From positions 1 to 31,271 of the forward strand of contig USLH01000005.1 in the NCBI GenBank assembly GCA_900555435.1: DNA of 31,271 nt, given 5' to 3'. The first letter of the stretch is position 1; each line of letters begins with the position of its first letter. The position numbers and the translations under genes are program-made. The DNA is from an uncultured Oscillospiraceae bacterium. Lineage in GTDB: Bacteria > Bacillota > Clostridia > Oscillospirales > Ruminococcaceae. The notes beneath the pieces were generated by a model. It worked only from the letters and a program-made list of their open reading frames with translations. It searched no databases and had not been told where the DNA came from. This document shows, piece after piece, positions 24,348 to 30,932 of this stretch.

Positions 24348-25775
24348 ATGCGAAAAACCAAAATTATCTGCACCCTCGGCCCCGCCAGCGACTCGGAAGA
24401 GATGGTGCGAAAGCTGATGCTGGCCGGCATGAACGTGGCACGCTTCAACTTCTCCCACCAGGGCCACACCGAGCATAAAAAGCGCTTCGACACCGTCGTA
24501 AAAGTCCGGGAAGAATTAGGCCTCCCCGTGGCGACCCTTCTGGACACCAAGGGACCCGAGATCCGTTTGGGGCTCTTAGAAGGCGGCGAGGCTTTCTTAA
24601 AAGCCGGCGATACCTTCACCCTGACCACCCGCCCCATGACCGGAAACGCCGAAATGGCATCCATCAGCTACCCCGGCCTTCCCGGCGACGTCCACGAAGG
24701 CGGCCGCATCCTGATCGACGACGGTCTGATCGCTCTGGAGATTCAAAAAGTCACCCACGAAAACATCGTATGTAAGGTCATCAACGGTGGCCGCATCTCC
24801 GACCGCAAGGGCGTCAACGTCCCCGACGTAAGCCTTTCCATGCCCTTTTTGAGCGAACGGGACCGGGAGGACATCCTCTTCGGCATCGAGACCGGTTTTG
24901 ACTTCATCGCCGCCTCCTTCACCCGCACCGCCGAAGACATTTTAGAGATCCGCCGTCTCTTAAAACGCTACGGCGGCGAGCATATCCGTATCATCGCCAA
25001 GATCGAAAACAGCGAGGGCGTCTCCAACTTAGACGAGATCATCCGGGTCTCCGACGGCATTATGGTCGCCCGGGGCGACATGGGCGTGGAAATTGCCTTT
25101 GAGCACATTCCCGTCCTCCAGAAACGCCTCATCAAAAAAGCCTACAAAGCCGGCAAGCAGGTCATCACCGCCACCCAGATGCTGGAATCCATGATCCATA
25201 ACCCCCGTCCCACCCGTGCGGAAGCCACCGACGTGGCAAACGCCATCTACGATGGCACCTCTGCCATCATGCTCTCCGGCGAGACCGCTGCCGGCGATTA
25301 CCCCGAAGAAGCCGTCAAGGTTATGGCGACCATCGCTAAGCGCACCGAAGCCGACATCGACTATGAGGCCCGTTTCCGCCAGCGCCGCAGTGAACTGGGT
25401 GCCGATGTCACCGATGCCATCTCCCACGCCACCGTCACCACCTCCATGGATCTGGGCGCCAAGTACATCGTCACCGTCACCAAATCCGGAAAAACGGCTA
25501 AGATGATCTCCAAATACCGCCCCTCCTGCCCCATCATCGCCTGCTCCCCGGAAATGTTCACGGTGCGGCAATTAAACCTCTCCTGGGGCGTCATCCCCAT
25601 TTTTGTGGAGGAGAAGACCAACACCGACGAGCTTTTCGCCGCCGCCTTTGAAGCCGCCAAAAAGCGCGGACTCCTCCGGAACGGCGATCTGGTCGTCACC
25701 ACCGCCGGCGTTCCCTTGGGCATCTCCGGCAACACCAATCTCCTCCGTGTTGATACCATCGGCAATCCGATGTGA
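24348..25775 (+). CDS. pyk: Pyruvate kinase
   Basis: A 475-residue glycolytic enzyme that transfers phosphate from phosphoenolpyruvate to ADP. It begins RKTKIICTLGPAS, with NVARFNFSH (substrate and metal site), the catalytic-lysine segment IAKIENSEGVSNLDEI, VARGDMGVE and the helix-capping TATQMLESM, RAEATDVANA and LSGETAAGDYP motifs. It lacks the extra C-terminal PEP-utiliser-like domain found in Bacillus pyruvate kinase. The ATG at 24348 follows GGAAAGGA and fits the family; an in-frame upstream start at 24306 would add 14 non-conserved residues. It is monocistronic, with its own promoter and terminator. Confidence 0.97.
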   Translation: MRKTKIICTLGPASDSEEMVRKLMLAGMNVARFNFSHQGHTEHKKRFDTVVKVREELGLPVATLLDTKGPEIRLGLLEGGEAFLKAGDTFTLTTRPMTGNAEMASISYPGLPGDVHEGGRILIDDGLIALEIQKVTHENIVCKVINGGRISDRKGVNVPDVSLSMPFLSERDREDILFGIETGFDFIAASFTRTAEDILEIRRLLKRYGGEHIRIIAKIENSEGVSNLDEIIRVSDGIMVARGDMGVEIAFEHIPVLQKRLIKKAYKAGKQVITATQMLESMIHNPRPTRAEATDVANAIYDGTSAIMLSGETAAGDYPEEAVKVMATIAKRTEADIDYEARFRQRRSELGADVTDAISHATVTTSMDLGAKYIVTVTKSGKTAKMISKYRPSCPIIACSPEMFTVRQLNLSWGVIPIFVEEKTNTDELFAAAFEAAKKRGLLRNGDLVVTTAGVPLGISGNTNLLRVDTIGNPM

Positions 25776-25787
25776 CCGAAAAAATTC

Positions 25788-25829
25788 AGCCGCCCCGTCC
25801 GAATCCGAATCGAACGGGGCGGCTTTTTA
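25788..25829. terminator. Terminator after pyruvate kinase, probably bidirectional
   Basis: AGCCGCCCCGT and ACGGGGCGGCT form an 11-bp stem (loop can pair further: TCCGAAT with ATCGA), followed by TTTTTA on the plus strand. On the minus strand a T-run follows after GAA. It separates pyk from the convergent prmA gene, whose stop is at 25845. Confidence 0.92.
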
Positions 25830-25844
25830 TAAACCGTTTTTCTT

Positions 25845-26816
25845 TTATTCCGCAAACCGGCAGACCGCCGCAGCCCAGCCGTTTTCCTCCCGCAGCTGGC
25901 AGATCCGGAACTCCTGCTCTTCCAGGTGCCCCGTGACTTCCTCCGCCCGTTCCGCAATAATGCCGGAAACGATCAGGGTACCGGTCTTTTTCAAGTACCG
26001 CGCAAACAGCGGCGCCATGGCGATGATGACGTCCGCCACGATGTTGGCAAGAATCAGGTCGTAAGACTCCTCCCCGATCTTTTCCGCCAGCGCCTCGTCC
26101 GCTAAAATGTTCCCGCAATAAACCTTCAGCCGCTCATCGTCGCAGCCGTTCAGCGCCGCATTCTCATGAGCAATCTTCGTGGCAAGCTGGTCGATATCCA
26201 CTGCCGTCACCGATTCTGCTCCCAAAAGCAGCGCCCCGATAGACAGGATCCCGCTTCCGCAGCCCATGTCCAGCACCTTGAGCCCCACCGGCTTCTCCTG
26301 GTCCAGAAACGTCAAGCAGAGCCTTGTGGTATCGTGGCTTCCGCTGCCGAAGGCCATGCCCGGATCCATCCGCAGCACCATCTGCCCCTCCCTGGCGTCG
26401 AATTTCTCCCATTCCGGAACCACGGCAAGAGTGTTGCTGACCACGATGGGCCGATAGTATTTCTTCCACGCCGTCTCCCAGTCCTCTTCTTCCTGATAGG
26501 AGATGGTTACCTGAAGCTCGCCTAAATCGATCTCCTGATCCGCCTGGAGCGTCAACAGATCGGCACGGATCTGATTGAGCATCTCGAAGCCCTGGGGATT
26601 GTCCGGCAGGTAAAACTTCACCGCCGTCTCGCATTCCGCCATCTTCATCAGCTCTTCGTCCACATAGTCCCAGTGGATGGTGGTGTCATTCAAAAACCGG
26701 TTAAAATCCCCGGCGTCCTCGATCATCACTCCGTTGACCCCGTGAGCCATCAAAAACCCCGTCAGGATCTCGATGCCCTCCGGCGTGGTGGATACCCGCA
26801 CTTCTGCCCAATTCAT
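25845..26816 (-). CDS. prmA: Ribosomal protein L11 methyltransferase
   Basis: A 323-residue SAM-dependent methyltransferase that trimethylates ribosomal protein L11. The N-terminal substrate-recognition domain spans about 1-110. The conserved DPGMAFGSGSHDTT is at 151-164, the SAM-binding LDMGCGSGILSIGA at 182-195, the acidic D207 in VTAVDID, and LANIVADVI at 256-264. AAAGGAG lies 9 bases before the ATG. It is 12 bp downstream of the VanY gene stop and on the same strand, so the two may be cotranscribed. Confidence 0.96.
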   Translation of the reverse strand: MNWAEVRVSTTPEGIEILTGFLMAHGVNGVMIEDAGDFNRFLNDTTIHWDYVDEELMKMAECETAVKFYLPDNPQGFEMLNQIRADLLTLQADQEIDLGELQVTISYQEEEDWETAWKKYYRPIVVSNTLAVVPEWEKFDAREGQMVLRMDPGMAFGSGSHDTTRLCLTFLDQEKPVGLKVLDMGCGSGILSIGALLLGAESVTAVDIDQLATKIAHENAALNGCDDERLKVYCGNILADEALAEKIGEESYDLILANIVADVIIAMAPLFARYLKKTGTLIVSGIIAERAEEVTGHLEEQEFRICQLREENGWAAAVCRFAE

Positions 26817-26828
26817 GCCAAATCTCCT

Positions 26829-27938
26829 TTATTTCAGATAATAAGAGTCGATGCCCAGATACTCCTCCAAGCACAGCCCGCTGTCATACACCGCCTGAGC
26901 CGTTTCCTTGCCCAGATACCGCAGGTGCCACGGCTCGTACTTATATCCGGTCACCGCTTCCTTTTCCTTCGGATAACGGACGATAAAACCGTACTCCTGC
27001 GCATGGGCCGCAATCCATTTTGCTTCCGGCGTATACGCAAAGGAGTCCGCCGTGCTGTTCAGGTCAAAAGCCAGCCCCGTCTGGTGCTCGGAATATCCCG
27101 GCCGGGCGGAGTACCGGTCTGCCGCTGCCTTTCCGTCCCGCTTGCAGTAGTTGTTATAAAGCTGCCCCTGATAGTCGTAGGAACGGTACCCCGACACCAC
27201 ATAAAGGCTCAGGCCGTCCTTTTTGGCAGCCGCCTGCATCTCGGCAAGTGCTGTCTGCACGTCGTCCGCCAGCCGCCCCGGCGCATAATCTTTGGGAAGC
27301 GGATATTTCTTGTTGGCGATGAGGATCCCGTCCACATAGGCAATGCCGTTGACGATCCGAATCTTCTGCCCGCCGGAGGTCACCTCCGCATCGGTGTAAT
27401 GCTCCACCCATGCGCCGCTGCTGTCCAGATAGTACCAGGCCTTCCCGTCGTGGATGAAGCCCTTCAGCATCCTGCCGTCTGCATCCAGAAAGTACCACTT
27501 TCCGCCGTTCTGCACCCATCCGGTGGCCATGGCGCCGCTGCTCTTCAGATAGTACCAGCTGCCGCTGTACCATGCCCAGCCGGTGCGCATGATCCCCTCG
27601 CTGTTCAAAAAGTACCACGTCCCGGCCACCTTCTGCCATCCGGTGGTCTTCGCCCCGTTCTTGCAGTAGGACCAGCTGCCGTCTCTCCATTGCTTCCAAC
27701 CGTTGTACCCCGTCGGAACGGTCTCTTCCGGCTCGGAAACGGCCTCCTTTTCCGGCGCAGAGCCTCCTGTCTTTTCTTCCGGGCTGCTCACTGGGATCGC
27801 ATCCACCTGGGAGCTTTCCGGCAGGGAGCTGCTTCCGGCCCCGCTCCAATCCTCCGCCCCGGCAGTCAGCACACCTACCGCCGCCAATAATAGGGCCGCA
27901 CCCACGAATGCGGAAACGACCGCCGATCTCTTTTTCAT
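26829..27938 (-). CDS. Secreted VanY-type D-Ala-D-Ala carboxypeptidase with choline-binding-type wall repeats
   Basis: A 369-residue exported protein: signal peptide to about residue 28, a Ser/Glu/Pro-rich linker (30-77), then four to five 20-residue aromatic repeats (about 79-180) of the choline/cell-wall-binding type (pattern GW..W.GSWYYL..SG.M.TG). The peptidase domain (about 215-345) has SGYRS, the zinc-binding SEHQTGLAFD (H285, D292) and EPWHLRY (E335, H338). It should trim D-Ala from peptidoglycan stem peptides while held at the wall. The ATG at 27938 follows GAGAGGTG; a GTG nine bases upstream is less likely. No van resistance genes are near, so this is a housekeeping-type carboxypeptidase. 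Confidence 0.94.
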   Translation of the reverse strand: MKKRSAVVSAFVGAALLLAAVGVLTAGAEDWSGAGSSSLPESSQVDAIPVSSPEEKTGGSAPEKEAVSEPEETVPTGYNGWKQWRDGSWSYCKNGAKTTGWQKVAGTWYFLNSEGIMRTGWAWYSGSWYYLKSSGAMATGWVQNGGKWYFLDADGRMLKGFIHDGKAWYYLDSSGAWVEHYTDAEVTSGGQKIRIVNGIAYVDGILIANKKYPLPKDYAPGRLADDVQTALAEMQAAAKKDGLSLYVVSGYRSYDYQGQLYNNYCKRDGKAAADRYSARPGYSEHQTGLAFDLNSTADSFAYTPEAKWIAAHAQEYGFIVRYPKEKEAVTGYKYEPWHLRYLGKETAQAVYDSGLCLEEYLGIDSYYLK

Positions 27939-27950
27939 AAAAAACACCTC

Positions 27951-28280
27951 TCATCCCGCAGCCTTCGCCGCAGGTTCTGTTTTTACATCATTTCCACTCT
28001 CAAACGAACGCTCTTCTCTCCGTTTAAGGCGGATCCTTGTCCCTGTTTTCCTCGGAATCGTTAAAATCTGCAGGCTCCGGGATCTTTGCCTGCGGCGCAG
28101 TGCTTCCAAAGAAAAGCCGTCGGGCTCTTGCAAAATGTCCGGAAAATTGCACATCTGCACAACGAACACGGCTCTGAGCCTGTGAACCGCACCCGCCAAA
28201 ACCACAGCGGCGGAGTACAAGAAAGGAACCGTCCGGGCTATCGGCGCCTCTCACCTTTGCACCGATAAAAATCTCTGCTT
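27951..28280 (-). other. Long non-coding leader upstream of the VanY gene
   Basis: About 340 bases separate the -10-like element at 28284-28289 from the VanY start. Short open frames exist on the minus strand (for example 27951-28220 and 28024-28254), but they lack ribosome binding sites and recognisable motifs. Local inverted repeats on the minus strand include ATCGG..CCGAT (near 28265-28240), CCGCC..GGCGG (near 28212-28192) and GGCTCAGAGCC (near 28180). It could be a structured leader or a small RNA; no known riboswitch core was recognised. Confidence 0.4.
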
Positions 28281-28283
28281 ATT

Positions 28284-28289
28284 ATTCTA
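28284..28289 (-). promoter_or_regulatory. Extended -10-like element (TGTGGTAGAAT), proximal
   Basis: On the minus strand TGTGGTAGAATAATAA gives an extended -10 (TGGTAGAAT). Its context, TTATTAT..TACCACAT on the plus strand, matches that of the distal element at 28450-28455. It would drive the VanY/prmA genes with a leader of about 340 nucleotides. No convincing -35 was found. Confidence 0.45.
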
Positions 28290-28299
28290 CCACATCCTC

Positions 28300-28436
28300 T
28301 GAAGGCGAAAGGCTTCAGAAGGTGACAAATGCCGCCGAAGCTTTGCGGAGCAAAGCCGGATGCGATACAAGGTTCCCGATGCGGGCGATTCATCCCCGAT
28401 TCGGCGAATTCGCCGAACGCATTTGCTCAAAGCAAC
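28300..28436. repeat. Cluster of five consecutive small hairpins, candidate palindromic intergenic element
   Basis: In order on the plus strand: CTGAAG..CTTCAG (near 28300-28319), GCTTTGC GGA GCAAAGC (near 28340-28356), CCCGATGCGGG (near 28376-28386), the perfect 18-bp palindrome TTCGGCGAATTCGCCGAA (28400-28417) and TTGCTCAAAGCAA (near 28423-28435). The cluster is non-coding and lies between two similar promoter-like elements. It may be a dispersed palindromic repeat or part of a structured RNA; copy number elsewhere in the genome cannot be judged from this window. Confidence 0.55.
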
Positions 28437-28449
28437 TGCCCTTGAATTT

Positions 28450-28455
28450 ATTATA
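28450..28455 (-). promoter_or_regulatory. Extended -10 element (TGTGGTATAAT), distal
   Basis: On the minus strand TGTGGTATAATAAATTC has a perfect TATAAT with TGG in front. A transcript from here would run through the hairpin cluster towards the VanY gene. The same core occurs upstream of the sensor kinase and of the TM2 gene. Confidence 0.55.
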
Positions 28456-28470
28456 CCACATTCTTCCTCA

Positions 28471-28879
28471 AAAAGCACCCCACCACCGCAAATTTCCCCA
28501 TCGTCCCACCTTTACTCCCCCACCCCCCGCCCACTGTCCTCAAAAACGCTCCCACACCCCGCAATTGCAGCAAAACTCGCCGTCTAATCCGTCTCCGACC
28601 ACAGCCTTACAGCATTCGCCCTCATTTTTCGATTCCTTCCCTGACGAAACTACCCGCTTCCGATCCTTACCTTTGCAAAAGGTGCACTCCGCCTTTCATC
28701 CGCCCCCTCCCTAATTCCAAAACAACCGGATAGTAAAGCCCTCTTTCCCCCAAGCAGCCCCTTCACACCCCATCCATGCAACTCGCTCCCATCTCCCAAC
28801 AGCACCGTCTTCCCCGTTCCTCTTGCGCTCTTCAAAAATAGACATACGCCCTATCCCCGCCACTAACCGCTTCAAACTC
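28471..28879. other. Intergenic stretch without a recognisable gene
   Basis: About 400 bases, C-rich on the plus strand with long C/A and C/T runs. Open frames on both strands (28322-28714 plus, 28650-28835 and 28711-29052 minus) are low in complexity, lack ribosome binding sites and show no motifs. I see nothing else in it. Confidence 0.5.
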
Positions 28880-28924
28880 AAAAAAGGCGCTATATCTCGT
28901 AAAATACGAAACATAACGCCTTTT
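28880..28924 (-). terminator. Rho-independent terminator of the TM2 gene
   Basis: On the minus strand AAAAGGCGTTAT pairs with ATAGCGCCTTTT, with an inner TCGT/ACGA pairing, followed by TT. It lies about 40 bp after the TM2-protein stop. Confidence 0.85.
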
Positions 28925-28964
28925 CGATCGCCGCCCCGCCGCAAGCGGAACGTTTCTCCCATTT

Positions 28965-29390
28965 TCAAATCGCCACAAAATACGGATTCGGTTTCATCAA
29001 AATCTTGATCAGATCGATCAGTGCCCCGATCCCGCAAAGTCCGCCGGTGCAAAGATACAAGATTCCCATTCCGATCTTGCCTTCGTAAAACTTATGCCCA
29101 CCCACAACTCCTAAAAACAGGCAAAGACAGAACGCCACCCACTTGTTGCATTTCCGGGTGCTGGGCATTCCCATCGTATTGTTGTTGGTGTTCACGTTGG
29201 TATTGGCATTGGTGATGACCATCTGCGGTGCTTCCGCCGCTTTTTTCAGTTCCTCCACCTGCCGCCCGCAAGCCGTGCAGATCACCGCATCCGGCGGGAT
29301 CTTCGCCCCACAGTGCTTGCAGAACTTTGTCTTTCCCGCATCCTCCACAGGCTTTTCCACAGTCTCGGCCGGTTTTTCCGTCGTTTCCAT
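28965..29390 (-). CDS. Zinc-ribbon and TM2-domain membrane protein
   Basis: A 141-residue protein with an acidic Glu/Pro/Lys-rich N-terminus, a zinc ribbon with C24, C27, C38 and C41 (FCKHCGAKIPP and CTACG), an Asn/Thr-rich linker (near 60-73) and a C-terminal TM2 domain: two hydrophobic helices (about 84-98 and 107-131) joined by GGHKFYEGKIGMG. The ATG at 29390 has AAAGGAG 8 bases upstream; ATGs further upstream lie over the operator. TM2 proteins are widespread but mostly without assigned function. It is divergent from an XRE regulator with which it shares two palindromes, so it is probably that regulator's target. Confidence 0.92.
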   Translation of the reverse strand: METTEKPAETVEKPVEDAGKTKFCKHCGAKIPPDAVICTACGRQVEELKKAAEAPQMVITNANTNVNTNNNTMGMPSTRKCNKWVAFCLCLFLGVVGGHKFYEGKIGMGILYLCTGGLCGIGALIDLIKILMKPNPYFVAI

Positions 29391-29408
29391 TTTTTGTTCT
29401 CCTTTCAT

Positions 29409-29427
29409 TGACATTCACTGAATGTCA
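29409..29427. promoter_or_regulatory. Perfect palindromic operator O1 in the TM2/XRE control region
   Basis: TGACATTCA-C-TGAATGTCA: two 9-base arms, perfect symmetry. It lies between the TM2 promoter and the TM2 start, where binding would block transcription. A second, imperfect copy lies 53 bp away, centre to centre (29462-29480). Confidence 0.75.
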
Positions 29428-29438
29428 TATTTGCTTTT

Positions 29439-29467
29439 ATTATACCATATAATCCTCTTGTTGACAA
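29439..29467 (-). promoter_or_regulatory. Promoter of the TM2 gene
   Basis: On the minus strand TTGTCA (29467-29462), a 17-base spacer and TATAAT (29444-29439) with TGG before the -10. The -35 lies inside operator O2. A plus-strand TATAAT at 29448-29453, with only a poor -35 (TCATAT) inside or next to O1, is the likely start of the XRE transcript, so the two promoters overlap. Confidence 0.75.
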
Positions 29468-29480
29468 GCACTAAATGTCA
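29462..29480. promoter_or_regulatory. Imperfect palindromic operator O2 in the TM2/XRE control region
   Basis: TGACAAGCA-C-TAAATGTCA keeps the outer TGACA/TGTCA arms, the same 19-base length and the central C of O1. It covers the -35 of the TM2 promoter and the probable transcription start of the XRE gene, just before its ribosome binding site. Confidence 0.65.
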
Positions 29481-29494
29481 AAAGGAGGGGAATT

Positions 29495-29746
29495 ATGTTC
29501 ATCAATAAGGCGTCCGATAACGGAAACAACATCTGCGGCACAAACATAGCCGCCTTCCGGAAAGAACTGAAAATTTCCCAGCGGGAGCTGGCCGACCGCC
29601 TCCAGCTGATCGGCTTGGACGTGGACAAAAACGCCATCCAGCGGATTGAGTCCCGTCAGCGCTTCGTCACCGACATCGAGCTGGTCGCCTTCAGCAAGGT
29701 CTTCCATAAGTCCTTCGACGCCCTCCTCGCCCCGCCCGAAAAATAA
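29495..29746 (+). CDS. Small XRE-family helix-turn-helix regulator
   Basis: An 83-residue, single-domain regulator. The Cro/CI-type helix-turn-helix covers about residues 16-76 (NIAAFRKELKISQRELADRL, then KNAIQRIESRQRF). No effector domain is present. AAAGGAGGGG lies 5-14 bases before the ATG. The two palindromes in its upstream region fit binding by a dimer of this protein, giving autoregulation and control of the divergent TM2 gene; that link is inferred. Confidence 0.92.
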   Translation: MFINKASDNGNNICGTNIAAFRKELKISQRELADRLQLIGLDVDKNAIQRIESRQRFVTDIELVAFSKVFHKSFDALLAPPEK

Positions 29747-29789
29747 CTTCTCCCTTACCCCTTTCCCGTCCGCCAAGTAGTTTTAAGCT

Positions 29790-29825
29790 GAAAGGCGCCC
29801 TGCATCATTGTGCAGGACAGCTTTC
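29790..29825 (+). terminator. Stem-loop after the XRE gene, probable terminator
   Basis: GAAAGGCGCCCTGCA pairs with TGCAGGACAGCTTTC (one mismatch, two G-U pairs) around a 6-base loop; GTAGTTCTTTTTAT follows on the plus strand. It lies between the XRE gene and the convergent small membrane-protein ORF and may serve both. Confidence 0.6.
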
Positions 29826-29840
29826 GTAGTTCTTTTTATA

Positions 29841-29942
29841 CTATTTGTTTTTCTTATAAAAAACTGCAAAACCGGCAATTGCCCCCACTGACCCGGCTAT
29901 GACAAGCCCTAATAAAGCCAATCCAATATCCGCCACATACAA
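29841..29942 (-). CDS. Tiny single-pass membrane protein (31-33 residues)
   Basis: A short frame encodes a short N-terminus, one strongly hydrophobic glycine/alanine-rich helix (IGLALLGLVIAGSVGAIAGF) and a basic tail (YKKNK), which is the layout of a single-span small membrane protein with its C-terminus inside. A TTG at 29942 has AAGGAG 8 bases upstream; a GTG at 29936 has GAGGAG at similar spacing and would give 31 residues. A TATAAT on the minus strand at 30011-30016 could be its -10. It resembles small toxin or regulatory membrane peptides, but no partner gene or antisense RNA was identified. Confidence 0.6.
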   Translation of the reverse strand: MYVADIGLALLGLVIAGSVGAIAGFAVFYKKNK

Positions 29943-30073
29943 GCGCTCCTCTCCTTCACACATCCAATCCATAGCTGATCCGTATAATTCGGGAAAGTTG
30001 TCACATCCTTATTATACTCAATATTGCGTATCGCCAATCTGTTGAGCATGTAAGAATGTGTTTGGTGGTTTTA

Positions 30074-30274
30074 ATGATTAGCTACAAGCCGTTCTACGAA
30101 ACCCTTTTTAAAAAAGGGCCGACCGAATCTTGCTTGATCTTCAAGCAAGGTTTCTCCGCCAATACCCTATATCGTATCAAACGAGGGGAAGCTATCAGCC
30201 CCAAAACCTTAGACGCCCTTTGTTACGCTCTGGATTGCCAGGTTCAGGACATCATCCAATTTCAAAAAGAGTAG
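30074..30274 (+). CDS. Mini XRE-family (Cro-like) helix-turn-helix protein
   Basis: A 66-residue DNA-binding protein beginning MISYKPFYETLFKKG, the usual start of a group of tiny Cro/XRE regulators often found on integrative elements and plasmids of Clostridia. The helix-turn-helix is followed by LYRIKRGEAISPKTLDALCY and the ending ALDCQVQDIIQFQ. I prefer the ATG at 30074, with GGTGG upstream, because it matches the family start; an in-frame ATG at 30056 would add six residues. Its target is unknown. Confidence 0.85.
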   Translation: MISYKPFYETLFKKGPTESCLIFKQGFSANTLYRIKRGEAISPKTLDALCYALDCQVQDIIQFQKE

Positions 30275-30585
30275 GGCAAGTAGCCGCGAACAACACCTCA
30301 CGCCAAACTCCGATAGCCGTGCAATAAGCTGCGCGGCGACGAATTGCAGGCAGCCCGTAAGATTCGTAAATCCTACCCGCCAACACAACTAAGCTTTCGC
30401 TCCAGCCTTTTGAAAAAGGCCGGAGGATTTCAAAGGCAGCATCTTTGGTCGCCCTCCGCAGAGGGGCGAAACCTCCAATGATATAGTAAGATCAGGAAGG
30501 CCGGGAAGCCCTATCAAGAGCTTCCCGGCCTTCCCACTAATCAAACCCCTGCACTGCGGCTTTCGCTATTCTAAATTTTAATGTA
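30275..30585. other. Intergenic stretch with hairpins, no recognisable gene
   Basis: No supported coding frame. It contains several inverted repeats: GCCTTTT..AAAAGGC (near 30404-30420), TCGCCCTC..GAGGGGCGA (near 30449-30470) and the long hairpin at 30495-30534. It may be the remnant of a mobile element or a structured RNA; no tmRNA, RNase P or SRP RNA signature was recognised. Confidence 0.4.
30495..30534. repeat. Perfect 15-bp inverted repeat
   Basis: GGAAGGCCGGGAAGC, a 10-base loop, GCTTCCCGGCCTTCC. The stem is perfect and GC-rich but has no T-run on either side, so it is not a standard terminator. Confidence 0.75.
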
Positions 30586-30618
30586 AAGAAAAATCCGCCG
30601 ACAAAAGTCAGCGGATTT
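30586..30618 (-). terminator. Rho-independent terminator of the TIGR04076-like gene
   Basis: On the minus strand AAATCCGCTGAC pairs with GTCGGCGGATTT (one G-U pair) around TTTT, followed by TTCTTT. It lies 30 bp after the stop at 30648. Confidence 0.88.
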
Positions 30619-30647
30619 CAGTGTGACTGCGCGACGGAATCGTACAA

Positions 30648-30932
30648 TTATTCTTTCGGAACTGCAAGCAAACGAAACCTTATGCAATTACAGGGACACG
30701 AAACATCTATCGAATACTTTTCTTTTGAACCCCGATATGTAAAATTTCCTCCGCAGCGAACGATTTCACAGTATGTATAAATTTCAGATATTGCACGGGG
30801 ACAAAACCCATGCGGAGTTTCGTATTCAAAAGAAAAAACATCACCTTTTTCCAGACCGAGCCTGCAATCTTTTGCATAACCATCGGTTACTTCAACACGA
30901 AAGCTCCATTCCTCTTTAATCCATTTATTCAT
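30648..30932 (-). CDS. TIGR04076-family-like small protein
   Basis: A 94-residue protein whose layout matches TIGR04076 proteins: an early beta segment (FRVEVTDGY), GLEKGDVFSFEYETPHGFCP in the middle, then EIVRCGGNF, KYSIDVSCPCNCIRF and a short end. Cys residues at the GFCP and SCPC positions are kept. The family function is not established. The ATG at 30932 overlaps the restored stop of the upstream four-helix-bundle gene (ATGA), with AAGGAAGG upstream, so the two were once a coupled pair. Confidence 0.75.
   Translation of the reverse strand: MNKWIKEEWSFRVEVTDGYAKDCRLGLEKGDVFSFEYETPHGFCPRAISEIYTYCEIVRCGGNFTYRGSKEKYSIDVSCPCNCIRFRLLAVPKE

Noticed and set aside
26673..27890. 405-codon open frame on the plus strand
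   Set aside because: It lies opposite prmA and the VanY gene, both well supported; no motif is visible.
26829..27938. Vancomycin-resistance cluster
   Set aside because: Only a single VanY-type carboxypeptidase is present, with wall-binding repeats and no vanHAX-like genes or VanRS pair.
27951..28254. Two overlapping small minus-strand frames upstream of the VanY gene
   Set aside because: Starts lack ribosome binding sites and neither translation shows a signal, helix pattern or motif; treated as leader sequence.
28300..28436. CRISPR-like array
   Set aside because: The hairpins differ from each other in sequence and spacing, with no repeated unit or spacers, and no cas genes are nearby.
28322..29052. 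Open frames on both strands of the C-rich intergenic region
   Set aside because: Low-complexity translations (Pro/His/Ser-rich or Arg/Gly-rich) without start signals.
30275..30585. tmRNA or other housekeeping RNA
   Set aside because: No tag frame, CCA-type end or conserved RNase P/SRP sequence was recognised.
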